A stretch of 64,000 nt of DNA from Rhodobacteraceae bacterium D3-12 (GTDB taxonomy: Bacteria; Pseudomonadota; Alphaproteobacteria; Rhodobacterales; Rhodobacteraceae). Made by a program: the position numbers and the translations under genes. Under the pieces are notes generated by a model that worked only from the letters and a program-made list of their open reading frames with translations, searched no databases and was not told the DNA's origin. How positions within the stretch are numbered: position 1 is the stretch's first letter; each line of letters begins with the position of its first letter. The stretch covers positions 3,626,001 through 3,690,000 of the forward strand of contig CP104793.1 in NCBI GenBank assembly GCA_025916135.1, in the 5' to 3' direction. Positions 38,108 to 46,200 of this stretch are shown here, one piece after another.

Positions 38108-39157
38108 ATGACACCAGACAGACAGCTGATCTCGATCGTCGTTCCGTGCTACGACGAGGAAGAGGTTCTTGGCGAAACACTGATCCGGCTTGATGAATTG
38201 AGCAAAACCGTGCCCAGCTGCGCGTTTGAGTTCATCTTTGTTGATGACGGGTCAACCGATGGCACCAACCGCATCCTTCGCGACGCTGCAACGCGTGACG
38301 ATAGGGTCAAGGTGGTGGTGTTCTCGCGCAATTTCGGCCAACAAATTGCGGTCACCGCCGGGATTGACCTTGCCCGTGGGGATGCCGTTGTCCTGATGGA
38401 CAGCGATTTGCAGGACCCGCCCGAAGTGGTTGCCGAAATGATCGACCTGTGGCGCAGCGGCTATGACGTGGTCTATGGCACGCGCCTGTCACGCGAGGGC
38501 GACGATTGGTTCAAGCGCAATTCGGCACGCGGGTTTTCACGGCTTATCAACCGTCTTTCCGAGGTGCCGATCCCCGAGGACACCGGCGATTTTCGCCTGA
38601 TGGGGCGCTCGGTCGTTGATGTGCTCAAGGAAATGCCCGAGCGGCACAGGTTTTTGCGCGGCATGGTGGCGTGGACGGGGTTTCGGCAGGTCGCGCTCCC
38701 CTATGACCGGCCCGAGCGCTATGCCGGGACAACCAAATACCCGCTGCGCAAGATGGTGCGCTATGCGCTGGACGGGTTGTTGTCGTTCTCGACCAAGCCG
38801 CTGCAAATCTCGATTGCGCTTGGCTTGCTTGCGGCGGGGCTGGCGGTGGCGGGAATTTTCTATGCGCTCGTACTGCGGCTGTTTACCTCGGTCTGGGTCG
38901 AGGGCTGGACCGCGTTGATGATCGCGGTGCTGTTTCTTGGTGGCGTGCAGTTGGTTTCGCTTGGGATTATGGGCGAATATGTCGGGCGCATTTACCGAGA
39001 GGTGCAACGCCGCCCGCTGTATGTGGTGCGCGAGGTGGTCGGGTTCAAACGCTCCGCGACCGGGCGTGCCGCGCCCGAACAGGAGGCGGGGCTGGCCTCT
39101 GCGCGGGCCCCCGATCCTGATCCAGACCCCGATCCAAAACCGGAGCGCAAGGGATGA
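38108..39157 (+). CDS. Glycosyltransferase family 2, dolichol-phosphate-sugar-synthase-like
   Basis: Transfers a sugar from a nucleotide donor onto polyprenyl phosphate at the inner membrane, like DPM1/GtrB/ArnC. It has 349 residues: an N-terminal GT-A domain with VPCYDEEEVLGETL, FVDDGSTDGT and VLMDSDLQDPPE. Two C-terminal helices follow (ISIALGLLAAGLAVAGIFYALV and LMIAVLFLGGVQLVSLGIMG). The tail has an unusual Asp-Pro run (PDPDPDPDPKPE). It overlaps the flippase-like gene by 4 bases. Its product would be the donor for the GT39-like enzymes nearby. Confidence 0.9.
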   Translation: MTPDRQLISIVVPCYDEEEVLGETLIRLDELSKTVPSCAFEFIFVDDGSTDGTNRILRDAATRDDRVKVVVFSRNFGQQIAVTAGIDLARGDAVVLMDSDLQDPPEVVAEMIDLWRSGYDVVYGTRLSREGDDWFKRNSARGFSRLINRLSEVPIPEDTGDFRLMGRSVVDVLKEMPERHRFLRGMVAWTGFRQVALPYDRPERYAGTTKYPLRKMVRYALDGLLSFSTKPLQISIALGLLAAGLAVAGIFYALVLRLFTSVWVEGWTALMIAVLFLGGVQLVSLGIMGEYVGRIYREVQRRPLYVVREVVGFKRSATGRAAPEQEAGLASARAPDPDPDPDPKPERKG

Positions 39158-40145
39158 AACGCGGGCTTCAGCTTGCTGTTGGCTTTGCGCTGGCGGCGCT
39201 ATTCTTGTGGCTGACACTGCGCCATGTGGACCGGGCCGCGCTGGCGCGGGCCTTGGGCGGGGTTTCGGCGCTCTGGTTTTTGCTTGCGCCGGTGTTGCTC
39301 GGGCTGGGGTATCTGTGCCGGATCTGGCGGTGGCACATGATGTTGCGCCGGTACAATCCCACCCTCCCCTTTGGGCGCAGCGCGGTGGTGTTTACCGGTT
39401 CGATCGCGGTCAACAACCTGTTGCCGCTGCGGGCCGGCGATGCCTTGCGGGCGTTTGCCTTTACCGGTTGGCTGGGGGTTGTTTCCGGCTCGGTGACGGC
39501 CACGGTCGTGGTCGAGCGGCTATTGGATTTGAGCGTGTTGATCCTTGCGCTGGCGCTGGCGCTCTGGGCGTTTTCGCTGGGCGCTGACGCGGTGGGGTTG
39601 GCGCGGTCGGGGGGGATCGTGCTTGCGCTTGCCGGGGCGGGCTGTCTTGTATTGTTGTTGCAACCACGCTTGCTTGGGCTGGCGTTGTCCGCGTTGGAGC
39701 GCGGTGCCGCGCTGATCGGGCCGGGCGCGCGGGCGCGGGTTGCGCAATTCACCACCCCCTGCGCGACACGCTGAACGATCTGTCGGGGCGTCATATCATG
39801 CCCGCTCTGGTGGTTTGGTCGCTGCCGGTCTGGGCCTTTGAAGGCGCGTGTTACTGGGCGATTGCCCAAGGTTTGCCGTCGCTCACGGCCCCGTTGGGGG
39901 CGTGGCTTGCCATGCCGGTGGGCACGTTGTCGACGCTGCTACCGTCAAGCCCCGGACATGTCGGCACCTTCGACTATTTCACCCAAGCCGCGATGCGCGC
40001 AGCGGGCAACCCGCTTGCCCCTGCGACCGCCTTTGTTCTGATCACCCACGCCATGTTGTGGCTTTGCACCACCGTAACGGGCGGTCTGTGCCTGATGCTG
40101 TGGTCGGTGCGGCGCGGCAAACGCTCCACAGCGGGGCCGACATGA
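39154..40145 (+). pseudogene. Flippase-like/lysylphosphatidylglycerol-synthase-TM membrane protein, interrupted by a frameshift
   Basis: Polytopic inner-membrane protein of the YbhN/UPF0104 (LPG synthase TM) family. The first frame (39154-39774) gives six or so helices and ends at ARVAQFTTPCATR. Adding one C in the C5 run at 39755-39759 would continue as HHPLRDTLNDLSGRHIMPAL-like sequence into the second frame, which runs to 40145 (LSTLLPSSPGHVGTFDYFTQ). Together they give about 330 residues, the family size. Such proteins beside GT2 enzymes are often taken as polyprenyl-phosphate-sugar flippases; that role is inferred. It overlaps the next gene by 4 bases. Confidence 0.75.
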
Positions 40146-41485
40146 ACCAGCCCAAGCATATCGCGATCATCGGCGCCGGGTTCACCGGGCTGGCGGCGGC
40201 GCGTGACCTTGCCCGCGCAGGCAATCGCGTTACCGTCTATGAGGCCGATCCTTTTGTCGGCGGCCTTGCCGGCGCGTTCACCCCCCATGGCGAGAGCGAC
40301 AGGCTTGATCGGTTCTATCACCATTGGTTCACCTCGGATCGCGACATCATGGCGCTTATTGACGAGCTGGGCCTTGGCGATGCGGTCAGCATGGAGCCGA
40401 GCCTGACCGGTGTGTGGTTCGCCAATCAGACCTTTCGCCTGTCCACGCCGCTGGATCTGTTGCGCTTTCCTGCTTTGTCGTTTCCCGACCGGCTGCGGCT
40501 GGGGTGGTTGGCGCTCAAGGCGCGGCGCGTGCGCGACTGGCGCGCGCTTGAGGGGCTGAGCGCCGAAGAGTGGTTGCGCGACCTTGGCGGCGATCGGGTG
40601 TATCGCGTCATGTGGCAACCGCTGCTTGAGGGCAAGTTCGGCGCCTATGCAAGCCGCATTTCGGCGGTCTGGATGTGGAACAAGCTCAAGCTACGCGGCG
40701 GATCGCGGGGCAAGGGCGGGGCCGAGCATCTGGGCTATATGCGCGGCTCATTCGCGCGGGTAAGCGAAGCGATGGCCGACGACATCCGCGCCCATGGCGG
40801 CACGCTGCACCTGTCTACGCCGGTGCGCCGATTGACCCCTTTGCCCGGCGACAGGTGGCAGATCGAAACCGTTCAGGGCGGGCATGACCAAGCGGGCACA
40901 ACACCAGAGCAGGCCGACGCGGTGATCGCCACGCCTGCGCCTGCTTTGCTGGCGGATATGATCGCCCATTGGGCCACGCAGGACACCTTGGCAGGTCTGC
41001 GGCGTATCGACTATCTGGCCAACCTTTGCCTTGTGCTAGAGCTCGACCGGTCGCTTGGCGAGACCTATTGGCTGAACGTGAACGACCCTGAGTTTCCGTT
41101 TGTCGGCGTGATCGAGCACACCAATTTTCAAAGCACCGCACAGTATGGCGGGCGTCATATCGTCTATCTGTCGCGCTATCTTGATGCGCAGGACCCGCTT
41201 TATGCGCTCTCTGATGACGCGGTGCGCGACTTTGCCGTGCCCCATCTCAAGCGGATGTTTCCGGCGTTTTCGCCAGATTGGATCAAGCGCCACCATGTCT
41301 GGCGTGCCCGCTGGGCACAGCCGGTGGTCGAGCGGCATTACTCCGCGATGATCCCACCGCAAGACGGGCCAGCGCCCGGTCTTTTTCTGTGTTCAATGGC
41401 ACAGATTTACCCCGAAGACCGCGGCACGAATTACGCTGTTCGCGCTGGGCGCGCGCTTGCGGCGCGTTTGCTCGACACTCAATAA
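40142..41485 (+). CDS. NAD(P)/FAD-dependent amine-oxidase-like oxidoreductase
   Basis: 447-residue flavoenzyme with the dinucleotide motif IAIIGAGFTGLAAARDLARAG at the N-terminus and a GG motif-like VGGLAGAF. The C-terminal FAD-binding end is MAQIYPEDRGTNYAVRAGRALA. It is the protoporphyrinogen-oxidase/UDP-galactopyranose-mutase-like type seen in glycan clusters beside DPM1-like GT2 genes. The reaction is unknown; it might modify a lipid-linked sugar. It is the last gene of the plus-strand set and faces the repeat-protein gene. Confidence 0.8.
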   Translation: MNQPKHIAIIGAGFTGLAAARDLARAGNRVTVYEADPFVGGLAGAFTPHGESDRLDRFYHHWFTSDRDIMALIDELGLGDAVSMEPSLTGVWFANQTFRLSTPLDLLRFPALSFPDRLRLGWLALKARRVRDWRALEGLSAEEWLRDLGGDRVYRVMWQPLLEGKFGAYASRISAVWMWNKLKLRGGSRGKGGAEHLGYMRGSFARVSEAMADDIRAHGGTLHLSTPVRRLTPLPGDRWQIETVQGGHDQAGTTPEQADAVIATPAPALLADMIAHWATQDTLAGLRRIDYLANLCLVLELDRSLGETYWLNVNDPEFPFVGVIEHTNFQSTAQYGGRHIVYLSRYLDAQDPLYALSDDAVRDFAVPHLKRMFPAFSPDWIKRHHVWRARWAQPVVERHYSAMIPPQDGPAPGLFLCSMAQIYPEDRGTNYAVRAGRALAARLLDTQ

Positions 41486-41543
41486 ATTCGGCAGGCACCT
41501 TCGGCAGGCATCAGCGGCAGGCATCAGCGGGCAATAGAGCCTA

Positions 41544-42308
41544 TCAGTCCCGCGCCCGACGCGCCCAGACCAGCAACAAACCCAGCGCAAGAAGGGCGGC
41601 AACCAGCAGCCAAGGCGCTCCGCCGCCCGGCCCGCCAGCCCCCGGAACGATCGGCACATTGACAGGCGTCGCTGTCGGTGCGGAAGTCGGTGCGGATGTC
41701 GGTTCTGGCGTCGTGGTGGGGGCGGCTGTCGGCTCCAAGACCGCCGTTGGCACGGCGGTCGGAACAGGTGTCGCAGTGGGAACCGCTGTCGGCACAGGTG
41801 TGGCGGTTGGAACTGCTGTCGGAACCGGGGTCGCGGTTGGCACGGCGGTCGGAACGGGCGTCGCAGTGGGAACCGCTGTTGGCACAGGCGTGGCGGTTGG
41901 AACTGCCGTCGGGACCGGTGTTGCCGTTGGCACGGCGGTCGGAACGGGCGTCGCAGTGGGAACTGCTGTCGGCACAGGCGTGGCGGTTGGGACTGCCGTC
42001 GGGACCGGTGTTGCCGTTGGCACGGCGGTCGGAACGGGCGTCGCGGTGGGAACCGCTGTTGGCACTGGCGTGGCGGTTGGGACTGCCGTCGGGACCGGGG
42101 TCGCCGTTGGGAAGATTGAAGGCGCCGGTGTCGCCGTCGGAAAGACCGACGGGGCCGGGGTTGCCGTTGGGAAGACCGAAGGCGCCGGGGTTGTCGTTGG
42201 GGTTGGGAACACGCCTGTCACGACCGGCCCGCCATCATCCTGCGCAGAAACCTGCTGTGATGTTACGGCAAAGGCGATGCCAACAATCGCAAAACGAAGG
42301 GTTTTCAT
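41544..42308 (-). CDS. Thr/Pro-repeat surface protein with exosortase-type C-terminal signal (candidate substrate)
   Basis: Secreted mucin-like protein, 254 residues from ATG 42308 (a TTG-free start three codons inside the longest frame, with GAG ten bases before). A signal peptide is cut near QQVSA. Then come three PTATPAPSVF-type units, twelve exact copies of PTATPVPTAV and a degenerate tail (PTTTPEPTSAPTSAPTATP). It ends with GAGGPGGGAPW, one hydrophobic helix (LLVAALLALGLLLVW) and ARRARD. That tripartite end is the layout of PEP-CTERM/PGF-CTERM sorting signals. Repeated Thr beside Pro is typical of O-glycosylation. It lies 188 bases after the DUF2298 gene, with its own promoter. No known sorting motif (PEP, VPEID, IPTLxxWG, PGF) fits exactly. 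Confidence 0.75.
   Translation of the reverse strand: MKTLRFAIVGIAFAVTSQQVSAQDDGGPVVTGVFPTPTTTPAPSVFPTATPAPSVFPTATPAPSIFPTATPVPTAVPTATPVPTAVPTATPVPTAVPTATPVPTAVPTATPVPTAVPTATPVPTAVPTATPVPTAVPTATPVPTAVPTATPVPTAVPTATPVPTAVPTATPVPTAVPTATPVPTAVPTAVLEPTAAPTTTPEPTSAPTSAPTATPVNVPIVPGAGGPGGGAPWLLVAALLALGLLLVWARRARD
41751..42110 (-). repeat. Tandem repeat: 12 x 30 bp, arranged as 4 x 90 bp
   Basis: The repeat core of the Thr/Pro protein. At protein level it is twelve identical 10-residue units. At DNA level synonymous changes recur every third unit, so the array is four near-identical 90-bp blocks. Recent expansion by 90-bp steps is the simplest reading. Both strands are open through the array because the period is a multiple of three. 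Confidence 0.9.
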
Positions 42309-42356
42309 GCTATGCATCTCGAGCAGGCCTCAAATAAGTTCAACCAATCTTGCTAC

Positions 42357-42386
42357 AGAATACCGTGCTATGCGCCCATCTGGCAA
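42357..42386 (-). promoter_or_regulatory. Promoter of the Thr/Pro-repeat protein gene
   Basis: Reading the minus strand, TTGCCA (42386-42381) and TATTCT (42362-42357) are separated by 18 bases and lie about 50 bases before the ATG. This is a good sigma-70 match and suggests the substrate gene is expressed apart from the exosortase operon upstream. Confidence 0.5.
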
Positions 42387-42423
42387 GGCCGCGCCGCATC
42401 GCAGCGCACCCGGCCTGCACCAG

Positions 42424-42471
42424 CCCCTATTCCGGCCCCTATTCCGGCACCTGTTCGGGCACCTGTTCTGG
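42424..42471. repeat. Four 12-bp tandem repeats upstream of the Thr/Pro-protein gene
   Basis: CCCCTATTCCGG occurs twice, followed by CACCTGTTCGGG and CACCTGTTCTGG, in the gap between the DUF2298 stop and the promoter. It is not in a credible reading frame. It may be a slippage product or a regulatory spacer. Confidence 0.6.
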
Positions 42472-42496
42472 CGCAACATTTTGCCCGCCGATATGG

Positions 42497-44554
42497 TTAG
42501 CGGCAGCGCCCTTGCGCAACCTGAACAATCGCCCCGCCCGCGCCGTCATAGACCTTGGGACCCAGCCCCTCTAATCCGGCAAGATCAAGCGTCGGATAGC
42601 TCCGTTTCTCAACCTCGCCCAGAATGACATAGCGGATTTGAAAGCGGCGGATGATGTCACAGCGCACGCCGGATTGGCGCGTTTCATAGAACCGGCGCAC
42701 AAGGGCGGCGCGCCCGTTGGCCGCCGCTCCGTCGCCGCGCCAGAGCCATTCGTGCCCGGCCCAGCCGATCACCGTGGGAAGGCCCGTCATCGCCGAGACC
42801 CGCGCGGTTTCGCCAAACGCCGCGCCCGAGGCTTCGATGATCGCCTCGCCCGGCGCAAGCGAGAGCCGACCCGCCGCTGTGACCAAGCCACGCTCTGCGC
42901 CAAGAAACGCCAAGCCGTCCAGCTGGCGGATCGTCGAGGGCGCGCGGAAGATATGCGGCGCATAGCTGAGCGTGGCCACCATCGGCACCGCCGCCAGCAG
43001 CGCCGCAATCAACCAGCCACCGCCACGCGCCACCGCCGGGATCAGCGCGGCAAACCCGCCAACCACCAACAGTGACTGCGCCCGAAAGCTCAGCTTGAAC
43101 ATCGAATTGGCCCGCGCGTAATCAAGTCCATAGATGTCACGCACGATGAGCGTTTCGGGGATCGCAATCAGCAAAAGCGCGGCGGCAAGGATCAACGCGG
43201 TCGGCAATTGCGCCCGCGCCCGCACGCCCCCCCACCGCAACGCGATCAGCAACAACAACGCCGCAGGCAGCACATGGCCATAAACGACCGCCAGTTGCCA
43301 CAGGGGCGTGCGCGCCGGTGCGGCCTCTACCCCGTTGGCAAATGGCGTGAACGCCCCAAGGAACGGTGCCGCACAGAGGGCCCCCACCCCAAGCGCCAGC
43401 ACCATCGCCGCGCCCAACCGATCAAGACCCGCCTCGGTCTTTTGCACCGCCAGCACCAGCGCGACGATCAAGGCGATCACCCCGAGCACCGCGACATCCC
43501 ATGCGTTCACCCCCACCAGCAGCCCCAAGAGCCAGCCGAGCGCCGCCGCCTGCACCGGGTCTGGCCCCTGCGCTGGCTCCTGCCCGCCCATGCCGCGCAT
43601 ACCGCCCATACCGCGCCGCAAGATCGCCAGCACAAGCAGCAAGCCAAGCAGGAAAACCGGCGTTGCGATCACATGTGCATGCAGATCGCCAACGGCGAAC
43701 GCATAGGCCGGGAATTCGGTAAATGCCTTGTCGGCAGTGGCGGGGTCAAAGCCGATGAACCGGGTTGAATCGGGGAAATAGAACATCTCTTTCGTTGTCG
43801 GAACAACGCCGCGGAACAACGTATAGAGAACGCTGTGAAAATTGCCGCCATAGAGCGTGACACAGGCGGCGGCAGCCCCCAGCACCTGCGCGATGCGCGC
43901 TCCGAACCCCGCCCCCAGCGCAACGGTCAACCGCCACGCGCCCAACCCGGTAAGCGCAAAGAGAATCGCCATAGCGATCTGATAGGCCTCTGCGGCGCTG
44001 GCTCCGGCGATATGGGCCCAAGAGGCGACCATGGCCTGTCCGACATAGTAATAATTGATCGTGGCCCCGGCGAACCATGCGTCCTGTGGTGGCATCCAGT
44101 CGCTGCGCATCGAGGCCGCCAACAGGCCCATGTCGGTGAATTTCTCCAGACCCGAAAGCTCCGCGTGGCCCAACCGCTGGGCGAGGCCGAACCAAACCAA
44201 CACGGCAAAGGCGCCAAAGGTCCAAAGCGCGGGTTTGAGCGCTTCGTAGGCTGCTGAAGTGTCCGCTTCGGGTCCGCGTGCCCCTGCCGCACCCACGCCC
44301 GCAACCCCGCGCAGGATCAGCAACGCCGCCACCCCGCTGAATGCCGCCGATTTGAACGGGATCAGGCCAAGCGCGGCCACGGCCCATGGCACCCATCCGA
44401 TCACCACCCAAGCCAACAGAATGGCAACGCACCACCCCGCGCCCCCCGGCACAAGGCGCAGCGCCAAAGGCCGCACCGCCCATGCGCCGAGCGCCAGCAC
44501 GACACAACCGCGCAGCAATAGCGCCAGTTCCGAGGGAGGCAGGCTTCCGATCAT
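42497..44554 (-). CDS. DUF2298 (Chlor_Arch_YYY) multi-pass membrane protein, GT-C-like
   Basis: 685-residue inner-membrane protein with over ten hydrophobic helices. The family name comes from a tyrosine run, seen here in FAGATINYYYVGQAMVASWA near residue 165. Further family segments include FTEFPAYAFAVGDLHAH, with the conserved Asp-His pair. The family was defined from Chloroflexi and archaea and is thought to be a GT-C-fold glycosyltransferase. It overlaps the upstream GT39-like gene by 4 bases. An alphaproteobacterial copy inside an exosortase locus is notable. The activity is inferred. Confidence 0.85.
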   Translation of the reverse strand: MIGSLPPSELALLLRGCVVLALGAWAVRPLALRLVPGGAGWCVAILLAWVVIGWVPWAVAALGLIPFKSAAFSGVAALLILRGVAGVGAAGARGPEADTSAAYEALKPALWTFGAFAVLVWFGLAQRLGHAELSGLEKFTDMGLLAASMRSDWMPPQDAWFAGATINYYYVGQAMVASWAHIAGASAAEAYQIAMAILFALTGLGAWRLTVALGAGFGARIAQVLGAAAACVTLYGGNFHSVLYTLFRGVVPTTKEMFYFPDSTRFIGFDPATADKAFTEFPAYAFAVGDLHAHVIATPVFLLGLLLVLAILRRGMGGMRGMGGQEPAQGPDPVQAAALGWLLGLLVGVNAWDVAVLGVIALIVALVLAVQKTEAGLDRLGAAMVLALGVGALCAAPFLGAFTPFANGVEAAPARTPLWQLAVVYGHVLPAALLLLIALRWGGVRARAQLPTALILAAALLLIAIPETLIVRDIYGLDYARANSMFKLSFRAQSLLVVGGFAALIPAVARGGGWLIAALLAAVPMVATLSYAPHIFRAPSTIRQLDGLAFLGAERGLVTAAGRLSLAPGEAIIEASGAAFGETARVSAMTGLPTVIGWAGHEWLWRGDGAAANGRAALVRRFYETRQSGVRCDIIRRFQIRYVILGEVEKRSYPTLDLAGLEGLGPKVYDGAGGAIVQVAQGRCR

Positions 44555-46200
44555 GGGACGCGCCTCCAGCCCGCCGCAAGCGCCTCGGCGTGACAGGCGG
44601 CAGGATCGGAGGCGGCGGATATGCGCTGTGCCAACTCTTTTGCGCCAAGCCGGGCCTGATTTTGCAGTAAATACACCTCTGGCCGGTCGAAAACGCGGCG
44701 CGTCTCTTCTGCCGCGAGGGTGGGAGCAAAGAGCCTGCCGAACGGGCCGCGCCGATCAAAGGCAGCGACACGCACAAAGCCCAAATCCCCGGACGCCAAA
44801 GCGGCGTAATACCCGCAGAGCACCCTTGGGCTTTGCGGATACTGCGGGCGCACGGCCCAGTTGCGTCGGCTTGCAATCATCACCCATTCGACCTGCGACA
44901 AGACCTCAGCCAGCGCCTCCGGCGTCACATCACGCTCGCTTAGCGGCAGGTAAAGGCGCGGCTGTTTGCCGGTCTGGGCAAGGTCATGGGGTTCAATCGC
45001 AACCGCGTCCTGCGGGCTGGCGCGCGCGCTCAACACCGTCTCGGCGGCAATGCGCGGATCGGTGCGCAGGTAAATCGCCGCTTGGTCCATGCCCGCCATC
45101 ATCATCGCCCCACCCCCGGCCAGAGCCAGAGCAAGCGCAAAGCGGCTGCGCAGCGGCTGTGCCAACCGCCCCACCGCAACCGCCGCAAGGACAAGCAGGA
45201 CCGGAAACAGCGGCGCCAGATAGCGAAAGAACCGGGCCTGCCAGCCGACAATGATCACCCCGTAGATCAGCGCAAAAACAAGGGCCGGAGCGGCCAGCCT
45301 GCGCCGGTCACGTGGCAAAAGGACCACGCCGAGCACCGCCAGCAAAAGGCCCGCGCCCGTGCTTGCCGACCAAAGCTGGCGCAGCTCAAACAGCCCCGGA
45401 ACGGCGGCGTGAAACTGTTCGGTCCAATGCACCGGCAAGCGGCCCGTGACCACATCGGATTCAAACGCCATCACGTCCAGCCATTCGCGGGTTGCGGCCC
45501 AGACGGACGGCGCACAGGCAAGCCCCACACCCACCGCCACACCGGCCCCCAGCCCCAATGCGCGCACGCGTGCCGCATCCGGCTTGCCCGCCATCACAAA
45601 CGCCGCCAGCGGGATAAACGCCCCGCTCAGCGCCGCGGTTTTGAGCCCGAAGCCAAGCCCGATAACCGCCCCCGAACATAGCGCCATTTCGCGGGTGCCG
45701 ATCTCGGCGTCCAGCCATCGAACGGCCAACAGCCAAAGCACGAGCACCACGAGGATCAGCGCGCTTTCCGTCGTGCCAAAATGCGCCCATTGGACAAGCG
45801 GCGCCGCCCCGGCAAACAGCGCCGCCCCGGCAAGCCCCGCCGCGCGCGCCGAGACGTCACCGGCAAGTCGGCGCGCCAAAGCCGCCGCCAGCGGGATCGC
45901 CGCCACCGCCATCACGGCCGACAGGAACCGCGCCGCAATGGTCAAACACGCCGCATCTCCCGTGTTGCAAAACGGGCGCGACACGATCCGGGGCAGCCAC
46001 AGCGCAAGATCGTTATAGGCGTGAAACTCAGGGATCAGCCGCCCGTCCACGCCCAGCGTCAGAGCGGCACGCACAAGGTTGCCCTCATCAGGGTGCAAGC
46101 CGCGCCCCTGATCCCAGTTCAGCCCGAAAAGACGCAGCGCAGCGCCGCAAAGGATCAGCGCGACAAGCCCGCTGCGATACTGTGCTTGTGTCAGCGTCAT
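44551..46200 (-). CDS. GT39-like (PMT/ArnT) membrane glycosyltransferase
   Basis: 549-residue polytopic enzyme of the GT-C fold, which takes a sugar from a polyprenyl-phosphate donor and transfers it on the periplasmic side. The catalytic acidic motif in the first periplasmic loop is visible as GLHPDEGNLVRAAL (residues ~34-47). About ten helices follow (e.g. LAGAALFAGAAPLV, ALALALAGGGAMMM). It overlaps the exosortase gene and the DUF2298 gene by 4 bases each, so the three are translated together. The likely acceptor is the Thr/Pro protein (inference). Confidence 0.87.
   Translation of the reverse strand: MTLTQAQYRSGLVALILCGAALRLFGLNWDQGRGLHPDEGNLVRAALTLGVDGRLIPEFHAYNDLALWLPRIVSRPFCNTGDAACLTIAARFLSAVMAVAAIPLAAALARRLAGDVSARAAGLAGAALFAGAAPLVQWAHFGTTESALILVVLVLWLLAVRWLDAEIGTREMALCSGAVIGLGFGLKTAALSGAFIPLAAFVMAGKPDAARVRALGLGAGVAVGVGLACAPSVWAATREWLDVMAFESDVVTGRLPVHWTEQFHAAVPGLFELRQLWSASTGAGLLLAVLGVVLLPRDRRRLAAPALVFALIYGVIIVGWQARFFRYLAPLFPVLLVLAAVAVGRLAQPLRSRFALALALAGGGAMMMAGMDQAAIYLRTDPRIAAETVLSARASPQDAVAIEPHDLAQTGKQPRLYLPLSERDVTPEALAEVLSQVEWVMIASRRNWAVRPQYPQSPRVLCGYYAALASGDLGFVRVAAFDRRGPFGRLFAPTLAAEETRRVFDRPEVYLLQNQARLGAKELAQRISAASDPAACHAEALAAGWRRVP

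Noticed and set aside
41751..42110. CRISPR array
   Set aside because: The 30-bp units are contiguous with no unique spacers and encode an exact decapeptide repeat.
41278..42627. Long plus-strand frame of 449 codons with GTGVAVGTAV repeats
   Set aside because: It is the complement of the Thr/Pro repeat gene. The minus strand has the signal peptide, promoter and C-terminal helix; the plus frame starts inside the oxidoreductase gene.
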